Below, in pieces: positions 47,779-61,521 of a stretch of DNA of 64,000 nucleotides (positions are counted from its first letter, which is position 1; every line of letters starts with the position of its first letter). The position numbers and the translations under genes are program-made. Location of the stretch: positions 56,987,980 through 57,051,979 of the forward strand of contig NC_068575.1 in assembly GCF_025698545.1 (NCBI RefSeq), read 5' to 3'. The notes beneath the pieces are model-generated. The model searched no databases. It was not told where the DNA came from and saw nothing but the letters and a program-made list of their open reading frames with translations. The DNA is from Gossypium raimondii. Taxonomy: Eukaryota > Streptophyta > Magnoliopsida > Malvales > Malvaceae.

Positions 47779-50700
47779 TCATGATCTTGGATGTCGTCTC
47801 CTGGATTATCCATCAGTAAAAAACAGTCAGTACAGGGATACAATCTGATCTTTCATTTTCTCCATCCGTTTAATAACTTTTAGAAGTCACAATAACCATA
47901 GTGAATTCAAGATAGTATAATAAAAGGTATCAATCAAAATCAGGACACAGATGACTTTAAAAACAGAAACCATTGGACGCCAGATATATAGTTAAAGTTC
48001 AAAAAGTAGAAAAAGAAATTACCTCTTTGGTCGGCTTCGGTCCTCTTCATAGTCCATCACTCCACCAGGTTCAGAGTAGATATCCTCGAGCCCTCGGAAC
48101 TCAACTTCGGCCTGCTTACAGTTTGTAACTTCTGCCACAAAGTAAGCCACATCGACCAACATATCTCGATATTGAAAGAGTAAAGTCATGGCAAGCTAAT
48201 CCCCGGTCCTCTTAAACTCTCTCCTTTGCATCTTAACTAGGAAGGAACAGCTTTAAACTCCCGTCTTTTTTTTCTTTTTTTTTTTTTGGGGGGCAAAGCT
48301 CTAATCTTTTTAGCATATGCATTTTTGCACCCAACCCCCCAATAGAAAAAAAAAGTTAGATATCAGTTGAGTGCATTTAGATCCACAACTACCATGGATG
48401 TTGAAAATCTAATAAGTTTAGCTCTCTTTAAACCTAAAAAACACAACAAAGAAACTAACGAAAATACTCTCACCCGCATTTAGCTTATCATACTTTTTAG
48501 TCCAATACCGAATTACTGCAAACGAGCAATCGATATAAAAAAGGAAAACTGGATTCAACTGACCTTGACAGATAAAGACTTTTTTACTTCTTCCACCCTA
48601 TCTTCAACCTCCTTTCGATGTTTTTTGTCCAACTCACTCATAGTATCAGCCCATTTTATCTCCTCTTGAATTGAGACCAGTAAATTGTCTGATGTGCCCA
48701 ACCTAGGTTCAAAGTTCAAATCCATAGACAGATGTTATACATAATATTGATTAATTATTATACATATATAGGCTGATATTTATCAAATTTAACTTTGTAT
48801 TTCTATCAGGCCTACGGACTAACTAGCTCTAATGAACAAAGGCAAAAGGCAATACAAAACCACATGGTAGCAACTATGACTGCAGCACGGGCACAGCACT
48901 TAATGACAAGCTCTATTAGAATCAGAGAAGTTACCAGTTTGATAGTGTTTGTATCATACTCCCAAGTTGTCCTGGCCTCAAATCCCTCCCAGCAGCAAAT
49001 TGGATCTTCCATAACAAAAATTAGAAAGTTCAATAAGTAAAGAATAATAAATCAAAAGCAAAAACTTTTGGAGGTAAGAACAATAAACTCACCTCAAAAC
49101 ATCTTCGCAGCTGATCCAGCTTTCCTCTTACTATACCCTAACAAAAAGAAACGAAAAAAAGAATGAAAATCAGCACAGCTTCAGTTTAACTGCACCCCCA
49201 GTATAACTCGCTGCCCTTAAAATTCAAGACACCCCACAGTTAAGGCAGGTGTCCCCCACCCCTTCCTTTCCCCTACTTCCCCAAACCCTTGTGAAAGCAG
49301 AATATGGATGCAACAACCAAAGGGAAACTTCAGATAGCAGTAGGGGGAGGATGGTGCCCCCTCCCCTTTTTCCCCTTCTTTCCTAGACCCTTGTGAGAGT
49401 GGAGTTTGATCTAAGGTATTGGGCACAACCGCCAAAGGGAAGTTCAGATAGCTGTAGGTACATGTTTGTAAAGCAAAACATATGAAGGTGATAAAATATC
49501 AAGATGCTTCTTTGGCATGCCATGTGTACAATGCAGATCCACCCTCAAAGGTTCAGATCCACACTCAATGTTAACCCTCCCTAAAATCAAGCATGAATGC
49601 GCAACTGTATGATTCTTTCACATGCCATTTGTTGAATGAAAATCATCCGTTAACAATCAAAAGATCACACCCCAGGGCTTTTCAAGGCTGTTCCAGTAGC
49701 TAAAGCAGGTCACAATGGAGTAAATCCTTCGATGAAAAAGGAATAGGAATAGAAAATTACACTGGGAGACTACCCACCGCATACATGCACTCATTGATAA
49801 GAAAATCTTCCAGTTCACGGACATTCGTGACATCTAACTCCATCATTAGTTCATCATATGGTAGTACCTGAGGAAGATATTAGAAAAGCTAAATGAACTG
49901 GATGAAACCAATATGAAAAACCTATAGAGTAATTGTCATACAAAGGTTCCCCACAAATTATAGATATACCCATTTTAGTTAGAAAGAGGAAAAACATCAA
50001 TTCAGAAAAGGGTTAAATTTTTTTAAGAGATTCTAAAGAATGTGTTCCATCATGTTACGAAGTCAGTTATGCCAAAGTGGCATATTTGATGAATATCAAA
50101 ATGACTGTAACCACAACAATGTAACAGACTGGCAATTAGCATATTTAGATGAGTAAACAACTCATAACTCAACTACATACCTTATTTGTCTCAGCTAGTG
50201 TAAGGACAGTGAGTTGCTTTAGCTTGAGAACTTGATCAGGGACCAATTGAGGAAGACTGGAACAGTTGCCTAATTAAATAGTTTTAAATGGACAAAGGTG
50301 ATCACATTATGACGTGAAGAAGAATTATAAGAGCAATCTAGACAGAAATATACAAGTAGTTTAATGAAGTAAAGGACAAGTTTTGAAGACAAATTTTCAG
50401 GTTTAAATTCAAACAATGAAAATGACACATTTAAGATGTTTGTTATTCAATAACAATCTTAACTTACATGGTAGCGATACGTATTTAATGCAAATAATCT
50501 TCAAATTTTCTCGAATAGAAAACATATGGTGCAGAAAGGAACAAGTGCATTGAAGGCATTACAAACTTGTCACAAATAATAAAGCACAGGTATCCAGCTT
50601 ACTCTTGTAATCACTCCATGTGCCATGGGCAAACAACTGAAGCACCTTGAGGTACACCGAGTTTTCAGTTCCTTCAAGCTGCAGAGGTATTGATTTCGTA

Positions 50701-51497
50701 AAATTACACATAAACTAAACCATCAAACCAAAAATGAAGCTATGAAGAAAACTAAAACACCATATTATTGACAACAACAACAATTTAATAGCACGTTCAA
50801 CAACGATATAATTGCTAGGAAAGCATAATTCACATTTGTATAAACACAACATTTAACTTCTTTGACTAGTGATCAACCCACTGGTCAATACTGAAAAGCA
50901 CAGGAAACCAGTGAAATAATTGCCCGACATAACTTCTAAATTGAACTTTAAAAAGCATATATATCTCAGAAGAGTGAAACCTAATTCCATCCATGGTATT
51001 CCTACACAATGTATAAAAAACATTAACCTACGAAGATAAGCAAGTAGTGAAGAGAATAGTGTACAAATATATCCAACTTCTAACCCCAAACACAATAATC
51101 AAAATATTTGGATAAATGATTTTCGTATTATCTAAAGAAAGAAGTAAAATAATCAAATTTTATTTTCTTTACTTTTCACTAAATTTTCTCATTTACCAAA
51201 CAGGGCGATGACATGGCCAGTATTTATCGAACAGTTAATAAGCTATGTGCAGCAAGAAAATAATTCTTGACGGCTTTGATTTCTCAGATTGAAGAAAGAA
51301 GGGCAATAAACGAAAATGAGAATGGAATAGGTTCTGACCTCAGCGATTGTGGGCACGGCAAGAATCTCGGAGAAGGCAAAGAGGGAAGGATGTGACGTCG
51401 CTTCGAGGATTACGGAACCAAGGGCGGTTCCCTTCTGAGCCGACGCTTGCTTTACGAAGTTATCAATTAACTCAGCTTGATTTTGCTCGATATCCAT
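47779..51497 (-). CDS. CSN7: COP9 signalosome complex subunit 7
   Basis: Nine exons on the minus strand: 51497-51339, 50678-50603, 50269-50181, 49867-49778, 49137-49093, 49005-48935, 48702-48564, 48111-48023 and 47797-47779. Phases join correctly to 258 residues. The N-terminus MDIEQNQAELIDNFV, then ATSHPSLFAFSEIL, LFAHGTW, ELEDFLINECMYAG, and the C-terminal DYEEDRSRPKRRRHP match plant CSN7/FUS5. The middle contains the PCI domain (about 60-160), the winged-helix scaffold for complex assembly; the tail is helical and ends in a basic patch. The complex removes NEDD8 from cullins and represses photomorphogenesis in the dark. The last exon is only 19 bases long including the stop. The exon 1 donor is GTCAGA, weaker than consensus. 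Intron 4 holds a tandem duplication. Confidence 0.92.
49250..49457. repeat. Diverged tandem duplication in CSN7 intron 4
   Basis: Two units of about 105 bp start near 49250 and 49353. They share GGTG(T)CCCCC, CCCTTGTGA(A/G)AG, AACC(A/G)(C)CAAAGGGAA and TTCAGATAGC. They differ at many bases and so are old. The pyrimidine-rich parts are on the plus strand. Confidence 0.7.
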
Positions 51498-51649
51498 CTT
51501 CAAAACTTGACCCCTCCGAGACCACACCAGGAGGGGGGGAAAGGGAAAGAGAAGATTTAAACAAAATGATTGAAGAAATATTCTTTGATAACAAAAACTA
51601 CCGATAGACAAAGAAATGCATTGAGAGATGTATATACAAGTCAATTAAA

Positions 51650-54148
51650 ACTAGGGTTTGGCGTTGGAGAGTGGAGACGGAGAATTAAACGACGGAAAAA
51701 TTTAGGTATTAAAATAAAAAACAGAAAATTTAGGCGATGACAATGGAACTCAATGAGGACCTCCTCAAGACAAAAATACACAGAGTCCAAGTTAAAAAGG
51801 AATTTTTGCGATTTGATAGTTCCTGTGACAATGAAAATGAGAGAAATTGCTATAACATTTTAAATTTCATATAGGGTTTTAAGCATGATGTGCAAAATTA
51901 TCAGAAATTGTAAGTAGCATTCTTTTCATTAAACTGCAGCTTTAAAACAATATATTATACGAACGCTTTAGCTATTTTATTATCGTAAAAAGATAAATTT
52001 TAGGAACGATCGGCAAATTTGAAATCACGGCATGGCATCACATTCACAGGTGTCTAGCGCCTCCAGGCTTTGCTTTTTGATGATGAAACTATCGAATTTA
52101 TTAAATTGTTTTTTACAAATATAAAAGGACAAACAACAGCCCAATCCACCCCAGGCTCACAGACCTAAACCCAAACGGCAGAATAGAAAAGCAGAGTCCA
52201 CCAGGAACAACATGTGTCTTGGTCAAGATGAATAGAGAAGTTCATCCACAAAAATGCATATACTATCATCGGCAAAAGTGTCCGATTATTATAACTTTTT
52301 CAAATTTTAATACTTTATTTTATTTCAATCAATGTGATATACCAATCCATCTTATTGGTTTCACTAATTATCAATTTTCCAAAACATTGTGCCTGAGCCC
52401 GAGCAATGGGTTAATCAAGTCATAATCTTAGGCTGTCAGCCACTCGTACGTGAGAAAATGGCGCAATAATTCCCAGACTACTACAAATTGTTAAATATCT
52501 TTCCCCTAACAAGGACCATCATAAAAGCAAGCATAAGCGTCAAACACACGCACAAAAAAAGAGAACTTGCCCGCAAGGAGCAACAATGGTTCAAAAATTC
52601 TACTCCCGCATAGCAAAATTTTTAATTTTTATAATTAAAAAAAATTATATTAACGCATATAAGAAATTTTTAACTTCTACCAAAAATTTTTAATACTTTT
52701 GTTAAAAAAATTATATTAGTATAAATAAGAAATTTTGATAAATACAAAATAAAAATTAATATCTTTTTAGAGCGTGCTTCAAGCTTTTAAAATTTCTAAT
52801 TAATTTTTAATATATTAGTTATTTGGTTAGATGGTTAAATAGTTACAATTACATCCTTGAGTTTTGAATTTAATTCTTCTTCCACTCACATTTGTATTTT
52901 TTATTTCATCTTGCTTCAAACTTTTACATTTGGTTCACTGGAATGAAATAAAAGCTGTAATAATATTTTTGTTCTTGTTTGAATGGAATAAATTTGTAAT
53001 AGCATAAGAAAAAAAGTTTAAATGACCAGTGTACCCTTTGCAGAACTTTTTTAGGTAGATGATTCTTGTTATTAAATCTTAATAGGATTATTATTAAATA
53101 TAATTTAATAAAGATAAGAATAAAAAGTTTAATCATATTTTTATATAATTATTATTAAATATAATTAAATAAAATAATATATAATTTAATAACATTTTAA
53201 TATAATTATTTTTATATTAAAATATTTAAAATATTTTATTTACCACATTTTAAAATAATACACTATTATTAGAATCCATTGCTTCTCTAAGTTATCTTCA
53301 TTATAGTTGACACACAACAAACACATAGTGCATTTGCATGGTTTATTATGATCTTTAAACCTTCAAATCACAACCACTTGCACTGTACCTGCTAGAACAG
53401 GAGGTCAATTTTATGGCACAATATGTTGTTTCATTAGGAAAAAAAATGAAATTTAACATTACATAGATTAAGGTTTATCAACAAGTGATATGAACAACCT
53501 TGAATTTTACATTTCTTCCTCATTACTATCTAAATCAATGAGATAACAAGAAATGCAAAAAACAAGTTTTATGTTACTTACTTTGATTCGTGTAAAGAAG
53601 GGGTTTGGTTACAGGGAAATGTGAACAAAAAGGTTTAAAAGAAATCTATAATTAAAATTTATTTTGTGCATCATTGAACTTCACCATCTATGCGTGAGAT
53701 GTATCATTGTGTTTAGCTGTCATTCGATTACTCAACTACATCATGCAGAAGATACCTCCAATTCAACGTCCTCTTCCTACCAAGTAGAAGTCTGCAAAAA
53801 TTAATGACTTGGATTGTTGGTTAGTTTATTATATTTTCACAATGCTTAATCCCTACAATCTAATATATGTATATAAATCGAATTTCTCATCTTGTTTCCC
53901 TAAGTTCCATGTATCCATACTACGATGCCAAATTATGTATATTTTTCAATAATCCAATGCAAAATGTCCTCCTAATTTCTAAAAATACCAAGTTGAAGTG
54001 TTATCATATGGCCAAAACATGTAAAATTGAATGGAAGAAATTAGGATACACAAGTCAAGCAACATAAATTCCTTGTTGCAGTGCCAATACAATAAAAACA
54101 TTAGATAATGAAGAGAATCACACCTACTCCAATAAATAAATATAAAAA
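51650..54148. other. Intergenic DNA upstream of CSN7
   Basis: 51500-51720 is the CSN7 leader and promoter. The rest is AT-rich. An ATTTTTAA(C/T)-ATTAT stretch at about 52600-52760 occurs as two related units (ATTATATTA, ATAAGAAATTTT). Short frames at 52219-52425, 52924-53136 and 53867-54067 look random. No gene is supported. Confidence 0.4.
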
Positions 54149-56271
54149 TATAACGACTCGAAAGTCAGTGGTGTTAGAACATATGGTTTCAGAATCCCGA
54201 TTTCATAAATTGGGCTCGTAAATATTTTTATTTAATATTTACAGAGTTGCATTAATAGTGAATTAGAAGTAATTTTATCAAATTAGTACTTAATTTTAGT
54301 ATAGAGACTAAATCGCATAAATGATAAAAGTGTGAATGCTATTAAATTATAAGGAAAAACATAGCTAAGAGACTTAAAAAGCAATTACACCCATGGTCTT
54401 ATTGTAGTGGACGGTCATGAGGCAAATTATTAATATATATAGGTTATAAAGGTTATATTTAATAATATATGTTATAAAATCAATAAAATATAAATATAAT
54501 AAAACTAAAATAGTGGGAAAACAAAACATCTTTTCTTATTCATTTCACAAAGTTTCGAAACAAAGAAGAAGGGAGAAGTACCAACCGCAAGGGTTTTAAT
54601 ATTTCAAGCTTGGCTAGTTTAATTTTTTTTTTGTAATTTTTATGTTTTTGGAATTCTGATACCTCGAGTTAGCAGACTCGTATCATATTTTTTGGTATTG
54701 TTAAAGTTTGAGAATGTTACTACAGTTGAATAGTTGAAGTTTTAGGGATTAATTTGATAGATTTTAAGTTTAGAATCAAAAAGTGACTAAATTGTAAAAT
54801 CAATTGATGATTTGGTGCAATAAGGACCAAATTATAAAAAAATATTAATTTTTTGGGTAGAAATGAGAAATAGGGAGTTAAATTAGGTTTAGACTAAAAT
54901 TAATATAAATTTTAGGGTTAAATTTGGAAGTTATGTTAATCTCGATTTTGGGGACTAAATTGAATAAATATAAAAGTTTCATAATTTAGCAATCAAATGA
55001 AAAAATGGTTGTACATTGATAATTTGATGTGTTGTTTTTAATTTGTATCTAACGTCGACCCGAATTCCTCGAGAAAGAAAGGAAAAACCAAAGTCATCAA
55101 CAAATAGCTCAGAGTTTATGGTTTGTGTTTCTATAGTTCGAACTACTTGTAAATTGTTGCATTTTGAACTATATATGCATGTTGAGAATATAAGGTGAGT
55201 CAATTGGTGATGATGAGACGTATTTGGGTTGTTTCAAAATAATTAATGTTCTTGAGGACTAAATTGAATATATGTGAAAGATGCGAATATTTGTATAATT
55301 ATGAAATTGAATACATATTGATATGTTTGATGTTGTCATATGATTTAAAAAATGAATTCATGATATAATTGAGGTAAATTTATATATTGATTGAGTATGA
55401 AGTAAGTAACAAAACCCTATTAAATGTTCGAGCTGAGTCGAATATAGATAGCATGCTATAGGATAGAAAGAGTTCAAGGTTATTTCAACTATGAGCCGAT
55501 GAGACACTGGGTGTCAATTTGCTTCGGTTTAACCAATGAGACACTAGGTGTCATCTTATTTATAACATTGGGTACAACTATTTGCTTTGGATTTATCCGA
55601 TGAAGCACTAGGTGCCAAACTGGTGTGTTGGTTGAATTCGTGTATCCATCCGAGTCCGGGTTGTGTTAATATGGATATAAACGATAAAATGAGTTATTTG
55701 ATTTTGATATGTCAAAAGAATAAGAAATGGATTTGAATGAGAAATAAAATATGAAAGTGTGGATTGGTTTGTGAACATTGAAATATCATGTTCCATGAAA
55801 ACATGAGAGTAGAAATTAAAATGAAATGAGCCATTACAAGGAATATGTTATAAAATGACATTTGAAATTTGATAGTCATATACTAATATCATATAAATAA
55901 ATTGGTTTTGAATCTATGAATATGTGAATTGATATTTTGAATTTGTTAAGTTGCATAGCATTTTGGTTTTTAACTCATACATCTTTATGGTCTATGTTTT
56001 GCTTTTATGTTCAGATTATAGAAATATTACTGAGTTATACTTAGTGTATGGTTTGCTTTTCTGTGCACAAATTAGGTACTTATCGGTTTGAGTGTCAACT
56101 CAGCATCCAACAGCAATCCCGTACTCAAGTGTTGGTGATGTGTTTCCTTTTGGGCCTTGGCATTTACCTAATAAGTTTTATGGTTATATGATGTCCATTT
56201 TGGGTTATTTGGCATCTTGTGAATCATATGTATATATTTGTGTGTGTGATGGTAAAGATCATGATAATGAT
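54149..56271 (+). mobile_element. Gypsy-type LTR fragment, plus orientation
   Basis: The segment begins TATAACGACTCGAAAGTCAGTGG, close to the start of a known-looking cotton LTR type, and runs forward to 56271, where the next LTR begins. It contains the tract order of the other LTRs here (leader, array of hairpin units at 55503-55616, GGTACTT..GTTTGAG region, GGGCCTTGGCAT). No clear 5-bp target duplication. No internal coding region. Fossil, moderately old. Confidence 0.6.
55503..55616 (+). repeat. Hairpin units GACAC/GTGTC in the LTR fragment
   Basis: Stem GACAC, loop TGG, GTGTC at 55503-55515; stem GACAC, loop TAG, GTGTC at 55540-55552; a degenerate unit near 55565; and GCAC, loop TAG, GTGC at 55605-55615. 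Between the second and last unit the A-T pair of the stem becomes G-C on both arms. Confidence 0.75.
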
Positions 56272-58785
56272 TGTAACACCTCTAACCCTTATCCTTCACC
56301 GGAACAAGGTTACAAAGTATTACCGGACTTTTCAGATCAATTATGAACATTGCATATGTAACACCCCTAACCCGTGTCTGTCGCCAGATTGGGGTTATGA
56401 GGCATTACCAGACTTAATGTGGCCCTGAATTCTTCGGCCCCGTATTTTCTAATACACGGATAGTGTTATCGAGCCAAAATTCAACTCACTCAGCATCATC
56501 ATTAACTGTGGCCCTGAATTCTTCGGCCTCGTATTTTCTAATTTTATTAACATGGGGCTTATTAAATCTCATCGGATCAATCATCGGAGGTACCACAGGT
56601 ATCAAAGATGGATTATTCTAGGGTGGGGGTTGTTGAACAGTCGGATTAGTTCGGATATACTGAGTAAACCAATCTTTCATCATTTGATAGAAGGCTTGTT
56701 TAGCCCCCCTCATGGCTACTCGAGGTAGGCCGAGAATCAACTGGCATTGTCCCTTGCGCAGGAACAGGCGCTATACTTTCAACATCATTTGCTATGGCTC
56801 GATCGGGATCCATGTACTATACAAAAACACATTTTCATTAGTCAGAAGTCATCAGACTATCATAGTATAAACTATAGCATGTATAGCTAGACTCGCATGC
56901 GCTACGTTAGTCATAGAATCGACTAAACCATAACTCTGATACCAATAAAATGTAACACCCCTAACTTGTGTCCATCGCCGGATTGGGGTTACGAGGCATT
57001 ACCAGACTTAATGCCTATTTTTTTTCTAACAAAAAAAAAACAACTTATATAAAATGAAATAAACCCAAATATACCAAATTTGCATGCTTAATATTTAAAC
57101 CAAATACATATACCAATAATTTACTATTAATTTATATACTTAAGAAATTTACTTCCAATTAACATTAAAAAACTAGTTATAATCTAGAACTAAATAAATA
57201 AGATCTAGAGTAACATACTCACATCAAAGCACAAATCATACCTTAATAAATTTATTCAATTCATTTTAAGAATATAGTCATAATATTAGGACAATTAAAC
57301 ATGCCTTAAAGTTATACAAGATATATATGTATACATGTTTAAACATGGTTTGATGTTCTTAGATGAATGCGTCATTAACCATTTCATATTACAAACAAAT
57401 TTATTTCATAAAATAAATTATACAATTTACTATAATTATTAAAATGATCCGTCCACAATCAATGATAATATAGACATATATTTAATGGTTCCATCTGTAA
57501 AATAAAACGAATATAAATATGATTATATTAAAATTAGATGACCAAACCAATTTATCCTACTTATAACCAAATGTTCACCCAAGCATAGCTAAATTTAATC
57601 TACTAAATAATCGAATCAATGTGGTCCAACTATTACCAATTCAAATTGCATTATATGCTTATAATAAAACCAACCTTACTAACCAAATTATCTATCAAAT
57701 TCCAATGCATATACAACTTTTCATGAATTTGTTTAAAACTTATAATTTAATTGACCATTTTTTTATGCATGCACATACTTGCTCATAATTAAATCACTTA
57801 ATGCATACCGTAAAATTATATGCTATAAACAAATATCAAATTTATATCCATCGGCAAACTCATTAATTTAACAACATATTCATATAAACTTTCATTTAAA
57901 TCCAACTCTCACATTTAAACATACCATCTTCAAATTTCATATCCAAACCACAAATCCAGATCAATACACAAACAAGCATATAAACATTCATTCACCCTAA
58001 TAGTAATACTTAAGTAACTCATCATTGACATCTAAAAATACACTTCCATTTATAGTTCATATTATATATTCACTTTACTACTATTCCAACATGTCACATA
58101 TAACTTCCACACATATTTACCACTATCCATAAAATGCCAAACCTGAATCAAAATATGTATAAACCACCATTCATCCAAAATCGAACACAACAAGCTAATT
58201 AAGCCATTTTCGCATGGCTTAAATATATATACACATTCGAATTTTAAGCAAACTTCAAAGCTAGTCTATACATGCCATAATCCCAAAATAATTTTCAATT
58301 TATAAGATACCGTAATTATTTGATAGTGTGATGAGCTTTACTGATGAATTCCCGAGCTCGTAACAACCTCCAAAAATCTATAAAACAAAGATAAAAAAAA
58401 ATACAAAGTAAGCTAACTTAGCTTAGTAAGTCTTTAGCATAACATAAAAATATATATAAATCATATAATTCCTTTGATAATTTTACGAAGCCGAATAAAC
58501 ATTATACAACAACTACCAAACAATCATTAATCTCAAGACATTTTAATTATAATTATTTAATAATCTTTCAAACTTATACATATCAATCGCATAAGGCCGA
58601 ATTTACTTAATATATACTTACACACATAAATATCTTTTATTTTATAATTAATCAATGTACTTACCTAGTCACCGAATAAGATATGATATAACACATACTT
58701 GGTCATTATACCTTTACAATTCTATTTGATATCACATTGTCATAGAATTCACCAGGCACATATCTTGAAATGATACACCGGCACA

Positions 58786-58895
58786 AAGCCTGCTAGGCTT
58801 AAAACCTGATTTAATACATCGGCATGAAGCCTGCTAGACATAAAGTCTGAAATATTTCACCGACATCAAGCCTGCTAGGCACATAGAGCCTGAAT
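58786..58895 (-). repeat. Three 41-bp tandem units with small variable stems
   Basis: Units start with AAGCCTGCTAG at 58786, 58827 and 58868, an exact 41-bp period. After the shared part each has a short inverted repeat: AGG/CCT, AGAC/GTCT and AGGC/GCCT. It lies inside the 56951-60361 LTR. Confidence 0.75.
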
Positions 58896-59108
58896 ATCTT
58901 GGATACGAAGTTGATCTTTCACATAATACATTATAAGAAATTTCTAAATGTTCTTTAAGTTTCGTATAAAACTTTTCAATTATCGTATCTCAACAAAATC
59001 GAATTCATACCCAAATCTTCTTAGTAAGCATACTTTCGGCTAACATAAATATATATAATTCACATAATTACATTCAGCATATAAATCTCAAACATATATT
59101 CGGCTAAA

Positions 59109-59114
<6 letters not shown>

Positions 59115-59143
<29 letters not shown>
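59115..59143. repeat. AT dinucleotide microsatellite
   Basis: An uninterrupted (AT)n run of about 14 units inside the LTR. Expected to vary in length. Confidence 0.9.
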
Positions 59144-59146
<3 letters not shown>

Positions 59147-61521
59147 TATAAAATTCATTTCAACTTATAGTACTCAAAACATACCTTGGCTCACACACAT
59201 ATATATATCTCATACTTTTAGTTTTAACTTATAGAATTCAAATATATATATTCGGCTATCATATACCTACAACTCCTTCACTTATTTTCAGCTTATAAAA
59301 CTTATATGTAAATACTAATTTTTTTTATAAAGTTTATTTGCTAATAGACTTACCTCGGACGGTGATAAACCGGAACGAAACGATTAATCGACGACTTTAG
59401 TTTTCCCCCGATCCAAGTCTGATTGCTTTAATTTTTGATCTAAACATATTCAAATTGAACCCATTCAATCATAATTTCATTCAATTTAATCCAAAAACAC
59501 ATAAATGGGCAATTTATCATTTTGCCCCTGATATTTTACATTTTTATAATTTAGTCCAACTTGTACAAAACACAAAATATTCCAAATTAACCACACTATA
59601 GCTTGGCCGAATGTTCCCTATACTCATATAAGTCCATGCATGTCATTTATTTCACATTTTAGTCCCTCAATTTAATATTTTTACAATTTAACTCAAAATA
59701 ATTAAATTCATCAAAAATTCAAAAACAAAACATTATAATCTTTCACATATCTTTAATATTTCATCATCAACCACTAAAACTACAAGCTATCATCAATGAA
59801 AATTCACAAAATAATCATCAAATTCAAAAATTAAGGCATGGGTTTTGTAGTATTCAAAGCAACGCTCACAAAAACGTAAAAATTATCAAAAACCAAAGCA
59901 AAACATACCTCAATTGAATAAGCACACAGCCGAATCCCTAACTTATTTTTCTATTTCGGCAAGAACAAAGTTTTCATGCATGAATATTTTGTTTTTATTT
60001 TATTTAACATAAGTTATTTCATGTTTTACCATTATAACCTTATAAAACAATATATAACTATTATATATTAATGTCAATGTCGTCCACTAATATTAGCTAT
60101 GGCATAATTTCAAAATAAATGCATCATATTATAAAACAAGTTCAATTAGGCATTCACACATTTAACTATCAAATTTTCATTTTACGCGATTAAGCCATTT
60201 TCTTTAATCGGTCATTCAAACGATAAAATTTAAATACGAAAATTTTACACAATCAAATTCACACATTATAAACACACAAAATAATATTAAAATACTTTTC
60301 CAACTCGGATTGTGGTCCTAAAACCACTATGTCTGATTAGGGTCGAAATCGGGCTGTCACAGTATAACATTTAAAATACATATCAAAAACCAATCATAAA
60401 TCACTCATATTCTCCCTTGTATGAGCCCTCAATGCCCAAAATACACGTTAAAAGTAAATCGAGACTAAACCGGAAACTTAGAATTTTTTTCCAAAATTCC
60501 AAAATGTTCCTTAGGTGCAGGGGACACGTCCGTGTGGCTCACACGGCCAAGAGACATGCCCGTGTCTTAAGCCGTGTCGGCATTCGATGTGAGGCACACG
60601 GCCGTGTCCCAGCTCGTGTCCATACTCGTGTAACACTCTGACTTGGATCACATGGCCAAGCTACATGCTAGTGTGCTAGGTCGTGTGAAAATACTTGGGC
60701 ATTTTGTTTCTCAATTTTAAAGATGCAGGGGACACATAGCCACACCACACGCCCATGTGCTAGACCGTGTGCCGCACGCGGCTAAGACACACGCCCATGC
60801 CTCTGCTCGTGTGGACAAAAATAGGCCTTTTCAAGGCCATTTTTCTCACCCAATCTTGATTTCAACCTAAACATCTCAAATTTCATACTTATAAGCCACA
60901 ACAATGCCTTCAAAACAACCAATTCCTAGCTCTAATATTTTCATATTATCACATTTATCCTAATATTCTAATTTACCACATTAGTCAATTCCCTTATATA
61001 CCTATAAGTCATCCATCAACTAACTACACCAAACACGTATATCAAACATGATTAAACCATACATATATAAGTTGATTGGGAATTTAAACAAAATGTAATT
61101 CTTAAAATTTACACAAACCAATCCAACCCTATACATGCCATATAAACATTAATATGCGTTGTAAAAACTACCGGAACAAGTTGGATAGTGTGGCTTACTG
61201 TGTTAATATGATCTCCCGACCTCACATTAATCTACAAGAACATTAAATAACACAACTAAGCTTAATGAAGCTTAGTAAGTTCGATAGGTTAAACATAAAT
61301 CTTACCGAACTTAATATAAAAAATTAAATAGTAAATTATTTATGCACTCTCCATTTCAATCACAACAGAAATTGATGAACACACTTCTTTCAAATCAAAT
61401 TCAATAATAACAATAAATCTTTCAATTTCAATATCATAAGTCATTTACTAAATCTTACCGAATAAGAGAATGGCTTAAGGATATGGGTACATCATTTTTA
61501 GAAGCTCGAAAACTGAACAGA

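Larger units (their letters stand above)
56357..60361 (-). mobile_element. Ty3/gypsy element remnant: one LTR, leader with primer site, gag start
   Basis: The flanks GCATA (56352-56356) and GTATA (60362-60366) match at 4 of 5, supporting a single insertion. Parts, in minus-strand order: an LTR at 60361-56951 (3411 bp, TGTGACAGCCCG to TGTTACA); a leader with a tRNA-Met type primer site at 56934-56944, six bases from the LTR; the beginning of a gag frame from 56813 (MDPDRAIANDVES); and a short stretch at 56357-56415 matching the LTR's end. Most of the interior and the second LTR are missing, so it is broken. It is younger than the outer LTR it interrupts. Confidence 0.75.

Noticed and set aside
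51347-51607. Plus-strand frame over CSN7 exon 1
   Set aside because: It is antisense to a conserved exon with a clear family match on the minus strand.
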